Of a stretch of 64,000 nucleotides of DNA, positions 23,472-31,924 are shown piece by piece. Numbering within the stretch: the stretch's first letter is position 1; the number at the start of each line of letters is the position of its first letter. The stretch lies in assembly GCF_002899895.1 (NCBI RefSeq), contig NZ_PPEI02000008.1, positions 55,810-119,809 of the forward strand, given 5' to 3'. Origin of the DNA: Chryseobacterium oncorhynchi (lineage in GTDB: Bacteria; Bacteroidota; Bacteroidia; Flavobacteriales; Weeksellaceae). The translations under genes and the position numbers were made by a program. The notes under the pieces are model-generated. The model saw nothing but the letters and a program-made list of their open reading frames with translations. It had not been told where the DNA came from and did no database searches.

Positions 23472-25841
23472 CTAAAGCCTATCCTGTTCCGATGTCTTTT
23501 TTATAGTCTTGGCATTTTTCACCGACTGGTTCCCAAAGTTGAATTTTAATGAAAGGGTAAAACCCTGTGTATCTGTATAGTCCTGAAAGTAATTATCCTG
23601 ATTGGCGTATTTGGTAACAATCTTTTGGCCTGTTGTTCTAAAAATGTCACTAACAATTAAGCTTGCTTCAAGTCTTTTATTAAAGAACTTTCTGTTCATT
23701 ACAAAATAAGCAGACCATGCACTGGAAATTTTGAAAGTTCCCTGTATTGATGGAGAATAATAACGATGTCCCATTTCCATTTTCCAGTCATTATTTTTAT
23801 CCAAGGTGAAGCTTGTAGAAATATTAGATTCCAAGTTCCAAACCTTATTCTTGTACAGCATTCCATCAACGCCCTTGAAATAGTTTTCATTGTGTTCAAG
23901 GTTCTCGGATAGAATGATATTCCACCAAGACTTCACCTGAAAGTTTTTATATAAGCTTAATCCGAAAGCCTCTCCCTTTTCTATATTTGTAAAATGATAG
24001 ATGACACTATTGGTCTCCGGTTCCTGATACGAGATCTCCATGGATGGAAAATTTTCCTTGCGATAGTATAAATCCAGATTCCAGTTTTTCCATGAATAGG
24101 TTAGATTAAGATTATGAGTTATGGTTGCTTTTAATTTTGGATCTCCCTGATAGTATGAAAAGAGATTATAATAAGATTTCGCCGGATTCAGCCATGAATA
24201 GGATGGTCTGCTGATACGTTTTCCGTAAGAGAATCCGAACTCCTGCTTATTTTCTGTAGTATATTGTGCATAAAAAGTAGGAAAAAAGTTCCAGTAATTA
24301 TTTTTGTTTTGATCATATGGCTCTGAAACTATCCCTTCAAGATCTGTCATTTCTGCACGAAGCCCGCCTTTAAAATTCCATTTTCCGATATTATAAGAAA
24401 GCGAGGAATACAGAGCAAAATTATGTTCCTTGTAATCAAAAACACTACTTTTCTCTGGCCTGTATTCTAATACCCCATTTTGATTATCAGAAAAATCTAG
24501 TTTGCTGTTTGTTTTCACGAAACTGTACTTTGTTCCGGATTCAAATTCCAACTTCTCTCCTTTCCATTGATAATCTAACTGAGTAGAATACAATTGTACA
24601 TCTGCTTTATTTTGGGTCATGAAATTATCTTCTCTTGGCGGCTCTCCGGCAAAGTTTAGGTGTGTAATTACATTTTGATATTTACTGGCATTATTTCCTG
24701 TAAAATAATTGATCCATGACAGACTGCTCTTTTTATTCAATTTTCTATCTATCTGAAAACTGACTGAATTATTAATGGAGCGAGAGTGATGGTCATTTAG
24801 TGTTCTATAATTAGACTCAACAACGTCCTGATTATTGTAAATTAATGTAGGCACATTATACGTTCCATAAGACTTTGGAGAAAAATACCCTGAATAGTTG
24901 AGGCTTAGATTGGTCAAACTGTCCAATTCATATTCTACATTAAAATTCAGGGTATTCTGGTTAGTGTTTTTATCCTTCCTATTCATTGTACTCATCCATC
25001 TGGTCTGGCTTTCGGAATAATTAACATAGTCGAGCCCCTCTCGGTAGTAGGTTCCCATTCCTTTATAATAGCTTCCCATAATGGAAAATTTATCCCTTTT
25101 ATAATATTGAGACAGCCCAAAAACAGCCTTTGCATACTGCGTCTGAACATATTTTGAAGACAAAATACCACGATAGCCCTCAATCTTGTTCTTCTTCATA
25201 ATAATGTTCAGGACCGAACTTCCAGAAGCTTCATATTTTGCGGGTGGGTTGGTAATTACTTCCACAGACTTCACCTCATCTCCCTGAGTATTTTCCAAAA
25301 GATTTTTGAGTTCATCCCCCGTCAGCATGACCTTTTTATCATTAATGGTAACCAAAATTCCTGTACTGCCTTTCACTGCGAGTACATTATTATTGGCTGT
25401 AACACCGGGTGTATTTTTCAAAATTTCCCATGCATTCAATGATGAAATATTACTGTTTTCTACATTAAACTCCAGACGATCTACTTTTCTTTTTACCAAT
25501 GGCTTTCGCTTCGTCATTACTACTTCCTCAATCTCTTGAGATTCCTTTTTAAGAATGATCTGTAAATCTTCAGGCTTTTCCAGATTCAGCGTCTTTTCAA
25601 ATAAAGAATAACCCTTATTTTTTACAACTAGTTTTATATTCTGTTCAGATATATTCTCCAATGTAAATCCACCTTTAGCATCCGTTTTCAGTTCCTGGAT
25701 TAATTTATCCTGCGAATCGTACAGCTCTATTTGTGCTGCTGAAATTTTTTCATTCTCGGTGTTCACAACTGTTCCCGCAAGTTTTTGTTTCTGGGCCAAT
25801 ACCAACATCGGAAAACACAGGAAAAAAATAATTTTGTTCAT
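23472..25841 (-). CDS. Outer-membrane beta-barrel receptor-like protein (TonB-receptor fold, OMP_b-brl_3 type)
   Basis: This 789-residue protein has a signal peptide (ending VLAQ), a carboxypeptidase-regulatory-like Ig domain (about 20-95) and a plug-like domain (about 105-215; NAWEILKNTPGV, GILVTINDKKVMLTGDEL). A large barrel runs to the C-terminus (many Tyr/Trp strands; GFSYGKRISRPSYSWLNP). It resembles TonB-dependent transporters but belongs to the group without a partner SusD. The substrate is unknown. It is divergent from a kinase/regulator pair, and the shared 195-bp region has two clusters of GGTTAA boxes, so that regulator probably controls it. Confidence 0.87.
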   Translation of the reverse strand: MNKIIFFLCFPMLVLAQKQKLAGTVVNTENEKISAAQIELYDSQDKLIQELKTDAKGGFTLENISEQNIKLVVKNKGYSLFEKTLNLEKPEDLQIILKKESQEIEEVVMTKRKPLVKRKVDRLEFNVENSNISSLNAWEILKNTPGVTANNNVLAVKGSTGILVTINDKKVMLTGDELKNLLENTQGDEVKSVEVITNPPAKYEASGSSVLNIIMKKNKIEGYRGILSSKYVQTQYAKAVFGLSQYYKRDKFSIMGSYYKGMGTYYREGLDYVNYSESQTRWMSTMNRKDKNTNQNTLNFNVEYELDSLTNLSLNYSGYFSPKSYGTYNVPTLIYNNQDVVESNYRTLNDHHSRSINNSVSFQIDRKLNKKSSLSWINYFTGNNASKYQNVITHLNFAGEPPREDNFMTQNKADVQLYSTQLDYQWKGEKLEFESGTKYSFVKTNSKLDFSDNQNGVLEYRPEKSSVFDYKEHNFALYSSLSYNIGKWNFKGGLRAEMTDLEGIVSEPYDQNKNNYWNFFPTFYAQYTTENKQEFGFSYGKRISRPSYSWLNPAKSYYNLFSYYQGDPKLKATITHNLNLTYSWKNWNLDLYYRKENFPSMEISYQEPETNSVIYHFTNIEKGEAFGLSLYKNFQVKSWWNIILSENLEHNENYFKGVDGMLYKNKVWNLESNISTSFTLDKNNDWKMEMGHRYYSPSIQGTFKISSAWSAYFVMNRKFFNKRLEASLIVSDIFRTTGQKIVTKYANQDNYFQDYTDTQGFTLSLKFNFGNQSVKNAKTIKKTSEQDRL

Positions 25842-25923
25842 GATTATATTTTTAAAGAATGAGGCAAAACAATAGTTATTCTTGTTTTACGGAGCAAAAT
25901 TCTATATTGAACAGGAGAATTTC

Positions 25924-26014
25924 GGTTAACGAAAGGTTAATGATGGGTTAACGTCTTTTTCTCGTTTAGAAAGAAAAATCTGAACTCGAAAAATCAGGTT
26001 AATGAAAGGTTAAT
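25924..26014 (+). promoter_or_regulatory. Response-regulator direct repeats (GGTTAAY-N4)n between the receptor and kinase genes
   Basis: GGTTAAC-GAAA-GGTTAAT-GATG-GGTTAAC begins at 25924, 25935 and 25946. A second cluster, GGTTAAT-GAAA-GGTTAAT, begins at 25997 and 26008. Every repeat is 7 bp plus a 4-bp spacer, an 11-bp period like the PhoB/OmpR direct-repeat sites. The adjacent OmpR-type regulator (27370-28056) is the natural candidate to bind. Confidence 0.65.
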
Positions 26015-26049
26015 AGCAAAATACAACATCAATAAAATGGTTAAATCTT

Positions 26050-26057
26050 TATCTTTG
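26050..26057 (+). promoter_or_regulatory. Candidate -7 box of the kinase gene
   Basis: TATCTTTG matches TAnnTTTG and ends 6 bp before the ATG at 26064. There is no -33 box, as expected for an activator-dependent promoter. If used, the message would start at or next to the ATG. Confidence 0.35.
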
Positions 26058-26063
26058 TTATCA

Positions 26064-27380
26064 ATGATTTCCAAAAGTAAAAACCTTATTGCTCTTTTCG
26101 CTACCCTGTTCCTTCTTCTGCTAGGGATACAGGCTTATTTTATGTACAAGACGTATCAGGTAAAGGAACGCGAGATTTATAGGGATGTTCATGCAAGACT
26201 TACCAACTATACCGACAGACTGGAAGATCTGGGTGGTATCAAAAGTAGAACAGATGATACCATTGAGAAAATCTTAATTCGATATCTTGATAAAAAGATC
26301 AGTAAAAAAGATTTTCTGGAGTACTTTAATAAAAACAGAAAGGAAAATGAAAAGTATCTCAGCGACTACGTAGATGCAAGTTTTAAAAAAGAAGGTTATG
26401 AAATTGCTACGAAAACAGAATACATCTCCATCATTTATACCCCTGACAGCACCCGCCTGATTGATCAGCCAATTACCCTGTATGAAACCCGAAACAAAGT
26501 TTCCAATCCTAAAATTTCCAATACAGGTAAATGGGAAACTACATCAAAATCCACGACTAATGATGACACTCCCGGCCGAAATGACTCTTTTCTTCTAAAA
26601 AGCAATACCGGTTTCGAGATTTTAAATATCAAAACCATCATATTTAAAGAGCTTGCTCTGCTCACCATATGCTGTGCCGCCATCCTCGCAAGTGTGCTCT
26701 TACTTTATATTTTCACTGTTAAAAATCTAGCCCGCCAGCAGAAACAGGTAGAAGTTCTCCACACCGTTGTGGATAATATTTCCCATGAATTTAAAACTCC
26801 GATTGCTACATTAAAAATAGCCTCAAAAACTTTAAAAAAAGGCTGGAATCCAGAAACGCTTCCGCTTATTGACAGGCAGATTGCCCGACTTGAAAGTTTA
26901 ATGATACAGCTCCATAAAGATGAAATACCCGATGAGGTAGTTGCCGTACAGCCTGAAGACTGGGATTTTTTTATTCAGGATCTGGCTTTTACATATCCAA
27001 AAATAGATTTTAAATTTGAAAATAAAGTCTCCGAAAAGTTGCCTTTTGATAAAAATCTAATGGAAACGGTCATTAAAAATCTTTGTGAAAATAGTATCAA
27101 ATACGGAGCATCCTTTGTAATAATAAACGCCAATACTTCTATCCAAAATCTGAATATTGAAATTTCTGATAATGGACAAGGTATGGAAAGCAAAGAACTA
27201 ACAAACATTTTTGAAAAATTCTACAGAATACAGTCCAATAACATCCATAATAGTAAGGGGCTGGGTCTGGGACTTTATTTTGTGAAAAAAATAATTACAA
27301 CCTATAGTGGTAAAATAGAGGTTTCCAGTAAGCCTGGATCCGGAAGTACTTTTAAAATAACCATTCCGTATGAAAACTAA
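26064..27380 (+). CDS. Sensor histidine kinase (HisKA/HATPase, paired with OmpR-type regulator)
   Basis: This call gives 438 residues starting MISKSKNLIALF. An in-frame ATG at 26037 would add 9 residues but lies across the predicted -7 box. It has membrane helices at about 7-25 and 196-218, with a periplasmic sensor region of about 170 residues between them. The HisKA domain has His241 (DNISHEFKTPIATLK), and the ATPase domain has the N-box (NLCENSIKYG), DNGQGM and GLGLGLYFVKK. It overlaps the regulator gene by 11 bp. It resembles the kinase at 30662 in architecture, so the two are probably paralogues. The signal is unknown; control of the divergent outer-membrane receptor suggests an envelope or nutrient cue. 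Confidence 0.88.
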   Translation: MISKSKNLIALFATLFLLLLGIQAYFMYKTYQVKEREIYRDVHARLTNYTDRLEDLGGIKSRTDDTIEKILIRYLDKKISKKDFLEYFNKNRKENEKYLSDYVDASFKKEGYEIATKTEYISIIYTPDSTRLIDQPITLYETRNKVSNPKISNTGKWETTSKSTTNDDTPGRNDSFLLKSNTGFEILNIKTIIFKELALLTICCAAILASVLLLYIFTVKNLARQQKQVEVLHTVVDNISHEFKTPIATLKIASKTLKKGWNPETLPLIDRQIARLESLMIQLHKDEIPDEVVAVQPEDWDFFIQDLAFTYPKIDFKFENKVSEKLPFDKNLMETVIKNLCENSIKYGASFVIINANTSIQNLNIEISDNGQGMESKELTNIFEKFYRIQSNNIHNSKGLGLGLYFVKKIITTYSGKIEVSSKPGSGSTFKITIPYEN

Positions 27381-28056
27381 GATCCTATTAGCAGAAGATG
27401 ATCCGGATTTCGGAATGATCCTTAAACAATATCTTGAACTAGAAGATTTTGAGGTCAGCTGGTTTCAGAACCCCGAAGATGTTGTTGAACTTCTTTCCTC
27501 TGATTTTCCTTTTCACATAGGCCTTTTAGATGTGATGATGCCTAATATTGACGGTTTTTCTCTTGCCAAAATGATCCTTAAGGAGAAAAATAGTTTTCCG
27601 ATTTTATTTTTAACAGCTAAAAATCAGAAAATAGATAGGATAACCGGATTGAAGATAGGTGCGGATGATTATATTGCCAAACCATGTGATCCGGAAGAAC
27701 TGGTTCTAAGGATTAAAAACATTTTGAAAAGGATTTCTCCTCCAATTACTGAAATTCAAATAAAAATCGGGCAATATTTACTGGACACTCAGAAACTGTC
27801 ACTGTCTCATCCCGACGGAAATGTACGCCTCACGGTTCGGGAGCAGGAACTTCTTTTATATTTACTGAAGCAAAATCACTCTTTGATAACAAGGGATAAC
27901 ATTCTTGATAACCTTTGGGAAACTAATGATTACTTTACAGGAAGAAGTCTGGATGTATTTATCAGCAGATTGAGAAAATATTTTAGCAATGACCCAAAAG
28001 TAAAAATCCAATCCCTGAGAGGAATTGGATTTGAAGTTGATTTCCCAACAAATTAA
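27370..28056 (+). CDS. Response regulator, OmpR family
   Basis: This 228-residue protein has a receiver domain with Asp54 (GLLDVMMP), acidic pair D10-D11, and Thr/Lys switch positions (FLTAK, IAKPCD). A C-terminal winged-helix domain follows (about 130-228; LTVREQELLLYLL, RSLDVFISRLRKYF). It begins inside the kinase gene with an 11-bp overlap. Its end is only 2 bp from the end of the convergent phosphatase gene, leaving no room for a separate terminator. It probably binds the GGTTAA direct repeats at 25924-26014, controlling itself and the receptor. Confidence 0.92.
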   Translation: MKTKILLAEDDPDFGMILKQYLELEDFEVSWFQNPEDVVELLSSDFPFHIGLLDVMMPNIDGFSLAKMILKEKNSFPILFLTAKNQKIDRITGLKIGADDYIAKPCDPEELVLRIKNILKRISPPITEIQIKIGQYLLDTQKLSLSHPDGNVRLTVREQELLLYLLKQNHSLITRDNILDNLWETNDYFTGRSLDVFISRLRKYFSNDPKVKIQSLRGIGFEVDFPTN

Positions 28057-28058
28057 TC

Positions 28059-28886
28059 TTAAAAGGAAAGATTCACAATGACCGGAAAATGATCCGATGG
28101 ATAAAGGAGATTTTCTCTTCTGTCATTAATGTGTCGGTGAGATTTTATCTTAAAGTCCTTTGTAAAAATATAGTCAATTCTTTCTTTTGGAGCTTCATTT
28201 ACATTAAAGGCAGTAAAAGTTCCTACAGGTCCATAATGCTTGGTTTCCGAATGGTAAAAGGTATCTTTCATGTTTTGGGAAAGAATCTTAATCGGTTCTG
28301 TATCATCCGTAAGGTTGAAGTCTCCACTTAATGTTACCGGCAGATTTCTTGGATTAAGTTCTTTGATTTTTTTCAGAATAAGTTCAGAGGATTTCACTCT
28401 TGCAACATTTCCAATATGATCAAAATGAATATTCATGGCAAGGAATTTTTTCTTTGACTTTTTATCCTTGAAGATGGCATAGGTACAAATTCTATTCAAA
28501 GCAGCATCCCAGCCTTTTGATGGTTTCTCAGGAGTTTCTGATAACCAGAACGTCCCTGATTTTACAACGTCTAATCTGTTAGTATCATAAAAAATAGCAG
28601 AGAACTCTCCTTTTTCTTTGCCATCATCTCTTCCCACGCCAATATAATCGTAGTTTTTTAATCCGCTTTTGATGTCTTTCATTTGTTCAGGAAGGGCTTC
28701 CTGAACTCCAAAATAATCAGGGTGATAATAAGTCAGTAAATCGGAAACATCCTGTTTTCTTTCCGGCCATGCATTTTCCTTATCAGATGCAACATTAAGC
28801 CTGATATTAAAACTCATCACTGTAAGGTCCTGTGAAAATCCCAATGCAAAAAGCATAAGGAATACGATTGAAAATCTGAAATTCAT
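28059..28886 (-). CDS. Secreted endonuclease/exonuclease/phosphatase (EEP) family hydrolase
   Basis: This 275-residue protein has a signal peptide (about 1-18, FALGFSQ) and the EEP fold. Visible motifs are MSFNIRLNVASD at the N-terminus, GVQEALPEQ (the metal-binding Glu), MNIHFDHIGNVARVKS, LSGDFNLTDDTEPI and the C-terminal YPSDHFPVIVNL (Asp-His). The family includes DNases, sphingomyelinases and sugar or inositol phosphatases; a short secreted form like this cannot be assigned a substrate. It is convergent with the response regulator. A TATTTTTG box at 28916-28909 may be its -7 element, inside the terminator stem of the next gene. Confidence 0.85.
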   Translation of the reverse strand: MNFRFSIVFLMLFALGFSQDLTVMSFNIRLNVASDKENAWPERKQDVSDLLTYYHPDYFGVQEALPEQMKDIKSGLKNYDYIGVGRDDGKEKGEFSAIFYDTNRLDVVKSGTFWLSETPEKPSKGWDAALNRICTYAIFKDKKSKKKFLAMNIHFDHIGNVARVKSSELILKKIKELNPRNLPVTLSGDFNLTDDTEPIKILSQNMKDTFYHSETKHYGPVGTFTAFNVNEAPKERIDYIFTKDFKIKSHRHINDRRENLLYPSDHFPVIVNLSF

Positions 28887-28906
28887 AGTCTATTTTATCA
28901 ATTTGA

Positions 28907-28946
28907 GACAAAAATAAGACTTCCCTGTGACAGAGAAGTCTTATTT
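28907..28946 (-). terminator. Terminator after the dienoyl-CoA reductase gene
   Basis: AAATAAGACTTC (28912-28923) pairs with GAAGTCTTATTT (28935-28946), with a small inner CTG/CAG stem. On the minus strand it is followed by a T-run. Confidence 0.8.
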
Positions 28947-28997
28947 ACATCATTATATTGTTAAATTATTGCAGGTACTAAAAAACCTTACTTTAAT

Positions 28998-29879
28998 CTA
29001 GTTTGATTTCTTTGATTTAATCATGGCCTCCAATGCATCCCACATTTCACTTGGGATTGCTTCAAGCATATTAAACTCTCCTGCTCCCTGAAGCCATTCG
29101 CCACCATCAATAGTTACCACTTCCCCATTCATATACGCTGAATAATCTGAAACAAGGTAAGCTGCAAGATTAGCTAGCTCCTGATGTTCTCCTACTCTTC
29201 TCAAAGGAACTTTTTTCTTCATATCAAATTTTTCCTGAAGATCTCCCGGAAGAAGTCTGTCCCAAGCTCCTTTTGTTGGGAAAGGTCCCGGAGCAATTGC
29301 ATTGAAACGAATACCATACTTTGCCCATTCTACCGCCAAAGATCTTGTCATTGCCAAAACCCCTGCTTTTGCACAAGCAGATGGTACTACATAAGCAGAA
29401 CCCGTCCATGCATATGTCGTTACAATATTCAGCACTGTTCCTGGTGTTTTAGAATCTATCCAGTGTTTTCCTACAGAAAGGGTACAATTTTTTGTTCCTT
29501 TTAAAACAATATCCAAAATAGAATCAAAGGCAGAATGCGTTAACTTTTCTGTTGGAGAAATAAAGTTTCCTGCAGCATTGTTTAATAGGATATCAATTTT
29601 ACCAAACTCTTTTAAAGTAGCTTCTTTCATGGCTTCCACCTCATCCCAGTTTCTTACATCACACGCAACGCAAAGAACTTTTCCGCCTGTTTCATCTTCC
29701 AGTTCTTTTGCTGTAGCTTGTAGTTTTTCAAGATTTCTGGAAGTAATTACCACATTGGCTCCCAGTTCAAGAAAGTATTTGGTCATTGCTTTCCCAAGAC
29801 CACTTCCCCCTCCAGTTACAATTGCTACTTTATCTTTTAGTGCACCTTCGCGCAACATTGGCTGTGTATACATGCTCAT
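28998..29879 (-). CDS. 2,4-dienoyl-CoA reductase, short-chain dehydrogenase (DECR1-like)
   Basis: This 293-residue short-chain dehydrogenase has the glycine motif TGGGSGLG (22-29) and NNAAGN (100-105). It lacks the usual YxxxK pair. Instead it has Tyr156 and Lys171 in YAWTGSAYVVPSACAK, the 15-residue spacing of the mitochondrial-type 2,4-dienoyl-CoA reductase. The downstream block FNAIAPGPFPTKGAWDRL and the tail DGGEWLQGAGEFN also match that group. The enzyme reduces dienoyl-CoA with NADPH during beta-oxidation of unsaturated fatty acids. It stands alone between a DUF1573 gene and an EEP gene. A generic SDR oxidoreductase is the cautious label. Confidence 0.85.
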   Translation of the reverse strand: MSMYTQPMLREGALKDKVAIVTGGGSGLGKAMTKYFLELGANVVITSRNLEKLQATAKELEDETGGKVLCVACDVRNWDEVEAMKEATLKEFGKIDILLNNAAGNFISPTEKLTHSAFDSILDIVLKGTKNCTLSVGKHWIDSKTPGTVLNIVTTYAWTGSAYVVPSACAKAGVLAMTRSLAVEWAKYGIRFNAIAPGPFPTKGAWDRLLPGDLQEKFDMKKKVPLRRVGEHQELANLAAYLVSDYSAYMNGEVVTIDGGEWLQGAGEFNMLEAIPSEMWDALEAMIKSKKSN

Positions 29880-30022
29880 AATTTAATTATTTTAATAAAT
29901 ATATAATATAAATTCTACAGGCTGTAAAAGATTCCCATAGAAAATCAATGATACTTTGTATGTAAATTTAATATAATTATTCGTCCTGTCATCTTTTAAA
30001 ATTATGCAGGAGATAGTAATAA

Positions 30023-30058
30023 GAAAAAAGCCGTTTCACAAATGATGAAACGACTTTT
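30023..30058 (-). terminator. Terminator after the DUF1573 gene
   Basis: On the minus strand AAAGTCGTTTCA, a 7-nt loop and TGAAACGGCTTT (one wobble pair) are followed by a T-run. Confidence 0.8.
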
Positions 30059-30078
30059 AATTAATATTGAAATATGAG

Positions 30079-30489
30079 TTATGAAGTAACTGTTCCTTTA
30101 AAAGAAAGTGTTTTAGGAGTTTTGCTTTCGCTGGTTGTAACGTTCACGGTTTTCATAAACGGGCCTGCTGCAGCAGCATTATAACTCGCTTCTACAAATC
30201 CTTTTTTTCCTGGCTGAATAGGAGTTTTAGTATAGTCTGCTGTTGTACATCCACATGAAGGAGCTACATTTTGTATAATAATTGGTTTTGAACTTGTATT
30301 GGTAAATTCAAATCTGATGATTTTTGGTTTTCCTTGAGGAATATTTCCTACATCTATAGATTCTGATTTCCATTTGATAGCATCGGCAACCATCTTTACG
30401 ATTGAAGAAGCTTCTCCTGAAAATACATTGGCGTAAAATGGAGAGAAAGCTAAAACTGCTAAAACTGCTGTAATTTTTAATTTTTTCAT
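30079..30489 (-). CDS. DUF1573 domain exported protein
   Basis: This 136-residue protein has a signal peptide (about 1-20) and one DUF1573 Ig-like (ASH/HYDIN-type) domain. The family signature IRFEFTNTSSKPIIIQNVAPSC breaks into strands, followed by the conserved Cys pair CGCT and a KKGFVEASYN strand. These proteins are periplasmic or surface-exposed in Bacteroidota and of unknown role. It is divergent from a kinase/regulator pair. One arm of a perfect 13-bp inverted repeat covers its predicted -33 region, so the regulator probably controls it. Confidence 0.88.
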   Translation of the reverse strand: MKKLKITAVLAVLAFSPFYANVFSGEASSIVKMVADAIKWKSESIDVGNIPQGKPKIIRFEFTNTSSKPIIIQNVAPSCGCTTADYTKTPIQPGKKGFVEASYNAAAAGPFMKTVNVTTSESKTPKTLSFKGTVTS

Positions 30490-30549
30490 GAGTATAAATT
30501 TTAATAGTTAGAAATAATAAAAAGATCTGTTATTCTCTTTACGATATAA

Positions 30550-30576
30550 CAAATGTAAAGCAGTTGATCCATACAA
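30550..30576 (-). promoter_or_regulatory. Predicted promoter of the DUF1573 gene
   Basis: Minus strand: TTG at 30576-30574, 16 nt, then TACATTTG at 30557-30550, a perfect -7 box. The -33 box lies in the left arm of the inverted repeat at 30573-30613. Confidence 0.55.
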
Positions 30577-30613
30577 CTTGTTAACTGCTATCAAACATTT
30601 GTTAACAAGTTGT
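30573..30613. promoter_or_regulatory. Perfect 13-bp inverted repeat between divergent promoters (regulator site)
   Basis: ACAACTTGTTAAC (30573-30585) and GTTAACAAGTTGT (30601-30613) are exact reverse complements separated by 15 bp. The right arm runs into TGTTAAC-AAGT-TGTTAAT, the same 7+4 direct-repeat form seen at 25924-26014. Each arm overlaps the -33 box of one of the two divergent promoters. Confidence 0.6.
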
Positions 30614-30642
30614 TAATGATAAAAGATTAATAGATATTTTTG
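30610..30642 (+). promoter_or_regulatory. Predicted promoter of the second kinase/regulator operon
   Basis: TTG at 30610-30612, 22 nt, then TATTTTTG at 30635-30642, a perfect -7 box 20 bp before the ATG at 30662. Confidence 0.55.
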
Positions 30643-30661
30643 GATAATATTGTTCCGGAAA

Positions 30662-31909
30662 ATGAAAATCAAAAAACTCAATATCATCATTACGCTGGGG
30701 TTTATAGCTATTATTGGAATTTTAATAGCTCAGCTGATGTGGACGCGCCAAGCCTATAATCTTGAAGATAAGAAATTCGATCAAAAAGTAAATATTGCTT
30801 TAATGGAGGTCGCAGAAAAGTTATCCGGAGGAAAAAATTCTTTTACTGAAAATCCTGTACAGAATATTGCCAATGATTATTATGTGGTTAATATTAATAA
30901 TGAATTCCATCCTGTAGTTCTTGAGTATTATCTGAAAACAGAATTCACCCGTTTTCAAATCAATACCGATTATGTATATGCATTATACAACTGCCACAGT
31001 GATAAAATGATTTATGGAAAATATATGACTACCCATCAGGAAAGCCCAAGTAATAAGGTAATTAATTTCCCAAAACATAAAAACCTGATCTATTATTTTT
31101 CCATACGTTTTCCTGATAAAACCACGTACCTGATTAGTTCATTAAGGTTCTGGTATCTGCTTACATTTGCCCTTATTATCATTCTTTTGGTGTATGTGTA
31201 CTCCATATATACAATCATTCAGCAGAAAAAATTCTCGGAGCTGCAACGTGATTTCATTAATAATATGACGCATGAGTTTAAAACTCCTTTATCATCAATC
31301 CTTTTAGCGTCAGAAGCACTTAACAAACAGGAAGCAGTAAAGGAAAACACTAAGCTGCAAACCTATACTTCCATCATTATTGATCAAAGTTACAAACTTA
31401 ACAGCCACATTGAAAAGATATTGAATCTTGCTAAGAATGATGCTTCAGGAATGTCATTAAAGCCTCAAAAGATCATCCTGCTTCCTTTTATTCAGGAGAT
31501 TGCCGATGCTATGCTGCAAAAGGATAAAGACCTCAGCATTCAAATAGAGATTGATAACAGCACTTCGATAATGGCTGATGAATTTCACTTTACGAATATC
31601 ATTTATAACATTTTAGATAATTCTATTAAATATTGTGAAACCAAGCCTGCTATTGTCATTTCGTCCTATAAAGATTCAAAAGGTTTATATTTAAAGTTTA
31701 AAGATAATGGGATAGGTATTCCTGCTAAAAATATTCCTGATATTTTTGAAAAGTTTTACAGGGTAAATACGAAAAGAAGTGAAGAGGTTAATGGTTTTGG
31801 ATTAGGATTATTTTATGTGAAGAAAGTTGTTCAGCAGCATAACTGGAAAATTTCAGTTGATAATAATGCAGATACCGGAATTACTACCACCCTCTTTTTC
31901 CCATTTTAA
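30662..31909 (+). CDS. Sensor histidine kinase (paralogue of the one at 26064)
   Basis: The first ATG (30662, MKIKKLNIIITLG) gives 415 residues; a TTG 12 bp upstream is possible but less likely. Membrane helices lie at about 7-27 and 164-186, with a periplasmic region of about 135 residues. The HisKA domain has His204 (INNMTHEFKTPLSS), and the ATPase domain has the N-box (NILDNSIKYC), DNGIGIP and GFGLGLFYVKK. The regulator gene follows after 15 bp. The short C-terminal KISVDNNADTGITTTLFFPF ending is typical of Bacteroidota orthodox kinases. The signal is unknown. Confidence 0.9.
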   Translation: MKIKKLNIIITLGFIAIIGILIAQLMWTRQAYNLEDKKFDQKVNIALMEVAEKLSGGKNSFTENPVQNIANDYYVVNINNEFHPVVLEYYLKTEFTRFQINTDYVYALYNCHSDKMIYGKYMTTHQESPSNKVINFPKHKNLIYYFSIRFPDKTTYLISSLRFWYLLTFALIIILLVYVYSIYTIIQQKKFSELQRDFINNMTHEFKTPLSSILLASEALNKQEAVKENTKLQTYTSIIIDQSYKLNSHIEKILNLAKNDASGMSLKPQKIILLPFIQEIADAMLQKDKDLSIQIEIDNSTSIMADEFHFTNIIYNILDNSIKYCETKPAIVISSYKDSKGLYLKFKDNGIGIPAKNIPDIFEKFYRVNTKRSEEVNGFGLGLFYVKKVVQQHNWKISVDNNADTGITTTLFFPF

Positions 31910-31924
31910 ATTGAATAAGTAAGT

